Shown here: positions 51,899-58,902 of the stretch, piece by piece
How the letters are laid out: each line of letters opens with the position of its first letter
How positions within the stretch are numbered: position 1 is the stretch's first letter
NCBI GenBank assembly: GCA_019114415.1
Contig: DXFO01000002.1
Location: 1 to 64,000 of the forward strand
Reading direction: 5' to 3'
Length of the DNA stretch: 64,000 bases
Origin: Candidatus Gemmiger faecavium
GTDB taxonomy: Bacteria > Bacillota > Clostridia > Oscillospirales > Ruminococcaceae
Made by a program: the position numbers and the translations under genes
The notes under the pieces: model-generated
What the model was told of the DNA's origin: nothing
Databases searched by the model: none
The model's input: only the letters and a program-made list of their open reading frames with translations

Positions 51899-52006
51899 AA
51901 AGCGCAGGCAGCATAAGAAAATGGAGGTTCTGCAAGAACTGCTCTGCATCGCAAAATCGCCGCGTTGCAGTTAGAATTCTGCAGCTTTGTTTTCTTATGG
52001 AACCGC
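51899..52006 (+). repeat. Short inverted-repeat element, copy B
   Basis: A 108-bp copy. Left arm CATAAGAAAATGGAG (51912-51926) and right arm CTTTGTTTTCTTATG (51985-51999) match at 12 of 15 pairs. Shared with copy A are GGTTCTGCAAGAACTGC, GCATCGCAAAA, TTGCAGT.AGA and the flanks AAAGCGC.AGC and GAACCGC. It lacks the ~75-bp interior of copy A. It lies 22 bp upstream of the acpS start, in the opposite orientation. Confidence 0.75.
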
Positions 52007-52365
52007 TTCAGAACCGGCATGTTTTTCCGACATTATTATATGTATTGTACCATGCCGCCGTCGGAAAAGATACCCCCGACGGCGCAGTCTGATCCGTCCG
52101 GGCGGACGGCCAAAAGACCTCCGTTTCTTTTTGACCCTTGTTCGATGTTTTTTGACGAACCGCCGGCTGTTTTCCCGATTTTTGGTATCCCGGCACGATT
52201 GGAGACGAAAATGTGTGAGGGATTTCACACAACTTCAAAGGACTACCCCAGAATTGCCCCAAAACTTTCACAAACAACTCCTATAATCGCCCATAGAATC
52301 GTATTGGCAGGCCGGCGGACAAGTGTCTTGCCGGCCGTCAAATTGAGAAAAGGAGTGAATGTGCT
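52007..52365. other. Divergent intergenic region before the Gld-like operon
   Basis: About 360 bp without a supported gene. It holds TATAAT at 52282-52287 on the + strand, with no good -35, and a stable leader hairpin GGCCGGC (52310-52316)/GCCGGCC (52330-52336) with inner GACA/TGTC pairing and no T run. A TATAAT on the - strand (52041-52036) could serve acpS. Confidence 0.4.
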
Positions 52366-53553
52366 TTGATCGAAGTCAGTCACCTGACAAAGCGCTACGG
52401 CAATCACTGCGCGGTGGACGATATCAGTTTCACCGTGGATGACGGCTGTATCTACGGTCTGCTGGGACCCAATGGTGCGGGCAAGTCCACCACCATGAAC
52501 GTTATCACCGGCTATCTGTCGGCCACCAGCGGTACCGTCAAGATCGACGGCCACGATATTATGGAAGAGCCCCGGGAGGCGAAATCCTGCATCGGCTACC
52601 TGCCCGAGCAGCCTCCCCTTTATGTGGATATGACAGTACGGGAGTACCTGATGTTCGTTGCCGAGCTCAAGGGCGTGCGCCCCAAAGCGGCCCGCCTGGA
52701 AAGCATTGAACTGGCTTCCGGCCGCACCGGTCTGGAAAACATGCAGAACCGTCTGATCCGCAACCTGTCCAAAGGCTACCGTCAGCGCGTGGGGATCGCC
52801 GCAACGCTTTTGGGCGACCCCAAAGTCATTATTCTGGACGAACCTACCGTCGGTCTGGACCCTGCCCAGATGATCGAGATCCGTTCCCTGATCCATGACC
52901 TGAGCAAGACCCACACCGTCATTCTGTCCAGCCACATCCTGAGCGAGGTGCAGGCAGTCTGTGACCAGGTCCTTATCATCGCCCACGGAAAGCTGGTCGC
53001 ACAAGGCACCCCCGAGGAACTGGCCGGACGTCTTGCGGCCCGGGGCGTCATCGCCGCGACGGCGCTGGGCGGCCGCGATTCCGTTCTGAACGCGCTGAAC
53101 CAGATCGACGGGCTGGCCAACATCCAGATCACCGCCGAAAAAGGCAACGAGGTCAGCTTTACCGCATCCAGCGAGGCCGGTTCCGACCTGCGTGCCGCCC
53201 TGTCCAAGGCTCTGGCTGACGCAGGCTGCCCGGTTCTTTCCCTGACCGGCCAGACCATGAGTCTGGAGGATGTCTTTTTGCAGTTGACCGAAACTGTCCC
53301 CGAGGCTGTTTCGGACCAGACGGAAGCACCTGCCGGGGATCGTTCTACGGAAGTCTCCGGAGATGGAGCCGATTCCGTAAAAGAACCTGACGCTTCTGCC
53401 CCGGCGGAGAGCGACACCGGTTCGTCCGGTCAGGGCGAGGTTGCTGCCGCCTCGCCGGAGGACCGCAAACCGGACAATGACGGAACGGATTCCTGTTCCG
53501 AAAGTACCACAGAGAAATCCGACGCTGCGGAAAAGGAGGGTGAGGAGTCTTGA
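52366..53553 (+). CDS. ABC transporter ATPase, GldA/CcmA-like, with acidic tail
   Basis: A 395-residue ATPase, starting at TTG with AAGGAG 10 bp upstream. The N-terminal ABC domain (~1-230) has Walker A GPNGAGKST, signature NLSKGYRQRVGIA and Walker B VIILDEPTVGLDP. After a regulatory-type domain (~230-310) comes a tail of ~85 residues, rich in Asp, Glu, Ser and Ala, with no counterpart in ordinary GldA-like ATPases. Its stop overlaps the permease start (TTGA). It powers the permease and auxiliary proteins that follow. Confidence 0.9.
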   Translation: MIEVSHLTKRYGNHCAVDDISFTVDDGCIYGLLGPNGAGKSTTMNVITGYLSATSGTVKIDGHDIMEEPREAKSCIGYLPEQPPLYVDMTVREYLMFVAELKGVRPKAARLESIELASGRTGLENMQNRLIRNLSKGYRQRVGIAATLLGDPKVIILDEPTVGLDPAQMIEIRSLIHDLSKTHTVILSSHILSEVQAVCDQVLIIAHGKLVAQGTPEELAGRLAARGVIAATALGGRDSVLNALNQIDGLANIQITAEKGNEVSFTASSEAGSDLRAALSKALADAGCPVLSLTGQTMSLEDVFLQLTETVPEAVSDQTEAPAGDRSTEVSGDGADSVKEPDASAPAESDTGSSGQGEVAAASPEDRKPDNDGTDSCSESTTEKSDAAEKEGEES

Positions 53554-54413
53554 AAGCCATCTTCAAGCGTGAGGTAAAGAGCTACTTTACCAGCATGATC
53601 GGCTATGTGGTGGTTGCCGCCATCTTTGCCTTTATCTCGCTGTACTATACGGCAAACAACCTGATCTATGCGTCGCCGGATTTTGCAACTTCCCTTTACT
53701 CCACCTCCCTGGTCATGCTCTTTGTGCTGCCCGCTTTGTCCATGCGCAGCTTTGCCGACGAGCGCCGCAACAAGACCGACCAGCTGCTTTTGACCAGCCC
53801 CGTGGGGATTCCCTCCATCGTACTGGGGAAATACCTTGCCCAGATCGCGGTGTTTGGCCTGCCGGTGGCCCTGGCCTGTGTGATGCCGCTGATCCTGAGT
53901 CTGTTCGGCTCGGTGTCCTTTGTGAGCTGCTATGCAGCGCTGTTCGGGTATTTTCTGGTGGGTGCTTCCTGCATTGCCGTGGGCACCTGGATCTCGGCCC
54001 TGACGGAAAACCAGATCATCTCCTATCTAGCCACCTTTGGCGCGCTGCTGGTCTGCTATATGATCAACAGCATCCAGACTCTGTTCACCAGCGGCAATAC
54101 CATGGCGTTCATCGCCTTTTGCATCATTCTGGCCGTGGTCTCGGTTCTGATCGGGCTTTTGTGCAAAAACGTCACCATCGGCAGCGCCGTTTTCTGCATC
54201 GGCGCCGTGGCTCTGGTACTGCTGTTCAAGCTGCGCCCGGCCTGGCTGCTCACCGCCTTCAATCAGGCGCTGGATGCCCTGGCACTGTTTGATCCCTTCA
54301 TCGATTTTGTGGGCGGTATGTTCACCCTTTCGGGTGTGATCTACTACCTTTCCGTGATCGCGTTGTTCCTTTTTCTGACCGGGCAGGCGCTGGAACGCCG
54401 CCGCTGGAACTGA
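53550..54413 (+). CDS. ABC-2 permease, GldF-like
   Basis: A 287-residue membrane protein with about six hydrophobic helices. It begins FKREVKSYFTSMIGYVV, a signature of GldF/ABC-2 type permeases. It starts at a TTG that overlaps the ATPase stop by 4 bp. It forms the membrane channel of the GldA-GldF-GldG-like system; the transported substrate is unknown. Confidence 0.88.
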   Translation: MKAIFKREVKSYFTSMIGYVVVAAIFAFISLYYTANNLIYASPDFATSLYSTSLVMLFVLPALSMRSFADERRNKTDQLLLTSPVGIPSIVLGKYLAQIAVFGLPVALACVMPLILSLFGSVSFVSCYAALFGYFLVGASCIAVGTWISALTENQIISYLATFGALLVCYMINSIQTLFTSGNTMAFIAFCIILAVVSVLIGLLCKNVTIGSAVFCIGAVALVLLFKLRPAWLLTAFNQALDALALFDPFIDFVGGMFTLSGVIYYLSVIALFLFLTGQALERRRWN

Positions 54414-54435
54414 GGCAAAGGAGGGACTTCGCAAG

Positions 54436-55899
54436 ATGAAACTGTTTCACAAGAAAAACGCTTCCGACCGGCCCGAGCCTACCGCGGAACAGAAAGCCGG
54501 CAGCGTGCGTGTGCTGAAAAACGGCGCCTATGCAACGGCAATTACCGTGATCGTTCTGGTCGCGGTGATCCTAATCAATCTTGTGGTGAGCGCACTGCCC
54601 ACCAAATACACCGAGCTGGATATTTCTTCCTCGGGGCTGTTCACACTGAGCGACACCACCAAAACCATGCTTGCTGCTCTGGATCAGGATGTGACCGCCT
54701 ATTATCTGGCCGAAACCGGAAACGAGGATTCCAACATCACCCGTATTCTGGACCGCTATGCCGGTGAGAGCAGCCATTTCAGCTGGCAGCAGCGGGACCC
54801 GGCCCTCTTCCCCACCTTTGCACAGCAGTACGGTGCGGAGGATGCATCCAGTTCCAGCGTGATCCTGGTCTGTGGGGAAAACTCCACCGTCGTGGACTAC
54901 TATGACATGTACGAGACGGATTACTCCGATTACTATACCACCGGTTCCTACTCGCTGAATTTTTCCGCCGAGTCTGCTTTGACCAGCGGCATCTCCCGGG
55001 TGACCAGCGACAGCTCCTATGTGCTGTACCAGATGACCGGCCACGGCGAGACGGAACTGGCCGGCGATTTCACCGAGACCCTGGAAAACGCCAACGTGAC
55101 GGTGGAAAGCCTGAATCTGCTTTCTGCCGGCGAGATCCCGGAGGATGCTTCGGTCATTCTCATCAACGCGCCGCAGGTGGATTATACCGGCGACAGCATT
55201 GACCTTCTGCGCAGCTACCTGGAGAACGGCGGCAAGCTGCTGGTCACCAGCGGCCTGGAGTACGACACGCCCAACCTGGACGCCCTGCTGGCAGAGTACG
55301 GCATGACCCGGCAGTCCGGCCTGGTGATCGAGAACGATCCCAACTACTACGCCTACCGGTATTCCTCCACCTACCTGCTGCCCACCATCCTATCCAACTC
55401 CATCACCTCGGGCATGACCAGCGGCATGTACGTCTTTACCCCGGTGGCACAGGGCATCCTGACCGACACCGAAAACGAGGACGTCACCTACACCAACCTG
55501 CTGTCCACCAGTGTGGATTCCTACGCCATGCAGGACTACGCCACCGCAGAGACTGCCTACCAGAGTGACGACGACCCGGTCGGCCCCTTCTATCTCGCGG
55601 TTGCCGCCGAGAGCGAGTCCACCGGCGCACAGATCGTCTGGATCAACTGCGCCAACATCTTCATTTCCGAGATCGATCAGATGGTGTCGGGCGGCAACTC
55701 CCAGTTCCTGGGCAGTATCGTGAACTGGCTCAACGGTGAGGAAAACGCCGTTGTCATCGACGCCAAGAGCATGAACGCCGCCTACCTGACGGTACCTTCC
55801 ACCGCAGTCACAGGGCTGGGCCTGCTGTTTGTGATCGTCTTGCCCATTGCCTGCATCGTTGTCGGCGTCGCGGTCTTTATCCTGCGCCGCCGCAGATGA
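54436..55899 (+). CDS. GldG-like ABC auxiliary protein
   Basis: A 487-residue protein with an N-terminal membrane helix (~33-58), a long extracytoplasmic domain of the ABC-transporter auxiliary (GldG/IFT52-like) type beginning near YTELDISSSGLFTLSDTTK, and a C-terminal membrane helix followed by a basic tail. GGAGGG lies upstream of the ATG. In gliding Bacteroidetes the homologue is part of the motility machine, but in Firmicutes the role is unknown. Confidence 0.85.
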   Translation: MKLFHKKNASDRPEPTAEQKAGSVRVLKNGAYATAITVIVLVAVILINLVVSALPTKYTELDISSSGLFTLSDTTKTMLAALDQDVTAYYLAETGNEDSNITRILDRYAGESSHFSWQQRDPALFPTFAQQYGAEDASSSSVILVCGENSTVVDYYDMYETDYSDYYTTGSYSLNFSAESALTSGISRVTSDSSYVLYQMTGHGETELAGDFTETLENANVTVESLNLLSAGEIPEDASVILINAPQVDYTGDSIDLLRSYLENGGKLLVTSGLEYDTPNLDALLAEYGMTRQSGLVIENDPNYYAYRYSSTYLLPTILSNSITSGMTSGMYVFTPVAQGILTDTENEDVTYTNLLSTSVDSYAMQDYATAETAYQSDDDPVGPFYLAVAAESESTGAQIVWINCANIFISEIDQMVSGGNSQFLGSIVNWLNGEENAVVIDAKSMNAAYLTVPSTAVTGLGLLFVIVLPIACIVVGVAVFILRRRR

Positions 55900-55933
55900 G
55901 CCCGGCCCCGTGTACAGCCAAGGAGGCACTTGC

Positions 55934-56908
55934 ATGAACAAAAAGAAACTTCTCCCTCTCTGTATCCTGGCGGGCATCGTTGTGGTGCTGGCACTGATCC
56001 TGGCGATGCTGACTTTGTTCGGCGGCGATGCCGAGGAGGATGCCGGCATCCCGCTGTTCAGTATATCCGCCGACGCACTGGACACCATTGCCTATCAGGA
56101 CGGCGACACCGACGTTGCCCTGACCAAAGGTGATGACGGGGTCTGGACGCTGGACAGCGATACCCTGCTGCCCATTGACCAGACGGTGGTGGAGGAACTG
56201 GCCGCCAACATCACCGGCATGACCGCTCTTCGGGAGCTGGGCGACGACGCCGATGTGGATTCCATGGGCTTTGCAACGCCGGAGATGAGCATTTCCTTCA
56301 CTTCCGGGTCCGACAGCTATACCCTGACCGTGGGCGATCAGAACAGCATGACCAATTCCTATTACGCCCGGCTGGGCGATGACGGTCCTGTATACACCGT
56401 CTCCATCTCCGATCTGTCCTCCCTGTGCAAGACGCCCAAGCAGCTTTACCAGGCACAGGACATCACCGAGATCGAGTCCAGCGACGTTACCGCCATGACG
56501 CTGGACACCGGCAGCGAGACGCTCTCGTTCACTTTGACCGACGAGACATGGGTCCTCGACAGCGATCCGGAGTATGAACTGGATCAGGACAAGGTCAAGC
56601 GGATGGTCAACACCATCTGCTCGCTGGAGTCCGACTGGAGCATCACCCATCCCGGCAGCGACAGCGAATACGGTCTGGACACGCCCAATGCCATCGTGAC
56701 CGTCACCGCCGAGGACGGCAGTACCGTCCGTTGTGTGTTCGGCACCACATCGGCGGAGGACTCGGAGGTCGCCTATATGACGGCATCCACCGCGGACGGC
56801 ATGGTATATGAGATCAACAGCAATCACCTGACCGCTTTTGCCTACACCAAAGACACCTTGAAGGCGGAGACCCCTGAAACGGCGGAGGAATCTTCCGACA
56901 GCGAGTAA
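55934..56908 (+). CDS. DUF4340-family membrane-anchored protein
   Basis: A 324-residue protein from the ATG at 55934 (AGGAGG upstream). One N-terminal membrane helix (~7-28) precedes a repetitive beta-rich extracytoplasmic region typical of DUF4340 (two related halves, with WTLDSD and WVLDSD at similar places), then an acidic C-terminus. DUF4340 genes regularly follow gldG-like genes, so it is likely part of the same surface-exposed complex. Function unknown. Confidence 0.85.
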   Translation: MNKKKLLPLCILAGIVVVLALILAMLTLFGGDAEEDAGIPLFSISADALDTIAYQDGDTDVALTKGDDGVWTLDSDTLLPIDQTVVEELAANITGMTALRELGDDADVDSMGFATPEMSISFTSGSDSYTLTVGDQNSMTNSYYARLGDDGPVYTVSISDLSSLCKTPKQLYQAQDITEIESSDVTAMTLDTGSETLSFTLTDETWVLDSDPEYELDQDKVKRMVNTICSLESDWSITHPGSDSEYGLDTPNAIVTVTAEDGSTVRCVFGTTSAEDSEVAYMTASTADGMVYEINSNHLTAFAYTKDTLKAETPETAEESSDSE

Positions 56909-56941
56909 GGTTCCGTCCCCTGCTCCGTGCAAACCTGACAA

Positions 56942-56990
56942 AACACGCCCCCGTATGGAACACAGTGAGCGTTCTGTGCGGGGGCGTGTT
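56942..56990 (+). terminator. Terminator of the Gld-like operon
   Basis: A perfect 12-bp stem, AACACGCCCCCG (56942-56953) and CGGGGGCGTGTT (56979-56990), with a partly paired loop, then GTATACTCTT, a weak T run. Confidence 0.7.
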
Positions 56991-57009
56991 GTATACTCTT
57001 ATGCAAAAG

Positions 57010-57057
57010 CGGCACAGCGGCCGGGAAGATTGTGCGCTCTTCCCGGCCGCCGTGCCG
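57010..57057 (-). terminator. Terminator of the [FeFe] hydrogenase gene
   Basis: A perfect 12-bp stem, CGGCCGGGAAGA (57018-57029) and TCTTCCCGGCCG (57038-57049), extended by GGCAC/GTGCC. On the - strand CTTTTGC follows. Confidence 0.75.
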
Positions 57058-57098
57058 TGCTATGGGATCGTCGGTTCCGGACACAGCCGGACGACGGA

Positions 57099-58622
57099 TC
57101 AATATTTCAGATAGTCCAGAGTGTCCTTGTACTCGGTGTCGAGGGCAGACTGCTTGGAGGCCTGTGCCTTGTACTTGGAAAGCATTGCTGCACTCTTGGC
57201 CGGGTCCGCGATGGTGCCCGCACCGGCAATACAGCCGCCCGGGCAGGCCATGCCTTCCAGCAGGTAACCATTGTACTTGCCGGCCTTGGCCATCATCATC
57301 ATCTTGCGGCACTCTGCCAGGCCCTGGGCAGAAGCGACCTTGATCTCACGGTCAGGATCGATTTTGTGGATGGCATTGACGACTGCCTGGGCAACGCCGC
57401 CGGACACCGCGAAGCCACGGCCGTCACCGCTGGCATCGTCGAAGGTATCGTTGGCATCGTCGGGCAGAGAAGCGAAGTCAACGCCCTTGGCCTCGAACAT
57501 GCCCATCAGTTCCTCGAAGGTGAGGACGAAGTCGACCTCACTGCGGACGCTGTGGCGGCTGGCCTCCAGCTTCTTGGCAGAGCAGGGACCGACAAAGCAG
57601 ATACGGACATTCTTGTCCGAACGCTTGATGAGACGGGCGGTCAGGACCATGGGAGTCATGGTCATGCTGATGCACTCCGCATACTGCGGGAACAGCTTCT
57701 TGGCCATAACGCTCCATGCCGGGCAGCAGGAGGTGCCCATGAAGGGGATCTTTTCGGGGACTTCCTTCATGAAGTCATTGGCTTCGTCGATGGTGCACAG
57801 GTCGGCGCCGACGGCAACTTCGGACACACCGGAGAAGCCCAGCTGCTGCATGGCGACACGCAGCTTGGCGGGGGTCAGGCCGGGGAACTGGTTGACGAAG
57901 GCCGGAGCAACGATGGCGATGACACGGTCGCCGCGCTTGATGGCCTGGATGAGCTGGAAGATCTGGCCCTTGTCCACGATGGCGCCGAAGGGGCAGTTGA
58001 CCAGGCACATGCCGCAGGATACGCACTTGTCGTAATCGATCTCGGCACGGCCGTACTGGTCGGAGTGGATGGCATCCATGCCGCAGGCCTTGGCGCAGGG
58101 ACGCTCCACCTTGACGATGGCATTGTACGGGCAGGTGCTGACGCAGCGGCCGCACTTGATGCACAGGCTCTGGTCGATGTGGCTGCGGCCGTTACGGAAG
58201 CTGATCGCCTTTTTGGGGCAGACTTCCTGGCAGGGATGAGCAAGGCAGCCCTGGCACATGGAGGTGACCTTGATGACCTTTTCGGGGCACTTGTTGCAGG
58301 CGAACTTGATGACATTGATCAGCGGCGGCTCATAGTACTTGTCCGCGATCATGCTATGCTCCAGATCCTCCGAAGCGGGAACGCTCTCGTCCAGCGGACG
58401 CAGAGAAAGTCCCATGGCAAGACGGATACGCTCGGAGACGATCGCCCTCTCCAGGAAGATGCTGCTGCGCAGCTGGCCAACTTCGCCGGGGATGATCTTA
58501 TAGGGCAGGTCGCGCATATGCTTGGCGTAATCCGCATACTCGCCGCCTTCATAGGACATGCGCGCAACTTCGGTAAACACCTTGCGGCGAATGTCCGTGA
58601 CAGGGGTGTAAATGCCTCTCAT
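57099..58622 (-). CDS. [FeFe]-hydrogenase, group B-like, monomeric
   Basis: Probable ferredoxin-dependent hydrogen-evolving or sensing enzyme, 507 residues. An N-terminal region with several cysteine motifs (CNKC, CQGC, CIKCGRCVSTC near 154-164, CVSCGMCLVNC near 200-210) is expected to bind 4Fe-4S clusters. The H-cluster signatures are P1 TSCCPAW (~298), P2 GPCSAKKLEA (~345) and P3 MACPGGC (~457). P2 beginning GPC with AKK rather than MPC is as in group B enzymes. Maturases HydE/F/G are not in the window. It has its own promoter and terminator, so it is a single-gene unit. Confidence 0.9.
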   Translation of the reverse strand: MRGIYTPVTDIRRKVFTEVARMSYEGGEYADYAKHMRDLPYKIIPGEVGQLRSSIFLERAIVSERIRLAMGLSLRPLDESVPASEDLEHSMIADKYYEPPLINVIKFACNKCPEKVIKVTSMCQGCLAHPCQEVCPKKAISFRNGRSHIDQSLCIKCGRCVSTCPYNAIVKVERPCAKACGMDAIHSDQYGRAEIDYDKCVSCGMCLVNCPFGAIVDKGQIFQLIQAIKRGDRVIAIVAPAFVNQFPGLTPAKLRVAMQQLGFSGVSEVAVGADLCTIDEANDFMKEVPEKIPFMGTSCCPAWSVMAKKLFPQYAECISMTMTPMVLTARLIKRSDKNVRICFVGPCSAKKLEASRHSVRSEVDFVLTFEELMGMFEAKGVDFASLPDDANDTFDDASGDGRGFAVSGGVAQAVVNAIHKIDPDREIKVASAQGLAECRKMMMMAKAGKYNGYLLEGMACPGGCIAGAGTIADPAKSAAMLSKYKAQASKQSALDTEYKDTLDYLKY

Positions 58623-58709
58623 CTTGATAGCTCCTTACAGCATGAATTTATGGGGGACCACCGCCCACGTCTTCCAACACGCCGGGCCGCAACGCAGTCT
58701 CCTGTTAAA

Positions 58710-58738
58710 ATATTACCAAGAAACCACCCGTTTTACAA
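58710..58738 (-). promoter_or_regulatory. Promoter of the [FeFe] hydrogenase gene
   Basis: On the - strand TTGTAA (58738-58733), a 17-nt spacer and TAATAT (58715-58710). The leader is ~80 nt. The stretch 58739-58902 shows no gene and no clear terminator for the helicase. Confidence 0.65.
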
Positions 58739-58902
58739 GGCCCTGCCCACAGAAAATTGCAAAATTTCCGGATTTTTACCTTTGCTTTTTCGCTTTGATG
58801 TGCTGTTTTTGGCAGGGCTGCATCCAGGGCTGTTCCTGATTCAGACATTCCTCCCGGAGGTTTCAGCGTACGCACAGGAAAAACAGCTTATGGGCTTTCG
58901 GT

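Noticed and set aside
51878-51949. 24-codon N-terminal extension of acpS
   Set aside because: It runs into repeat copy B and lacks a ribosome site; the family start is reached at TTG 51877.
52008-52369. Overlapping 77-134 codon frames before the Gld-like operon
   Set aside because: They run across repeat copy B's edge and the promoter/hairpin region, with no ribosome site and no family match.
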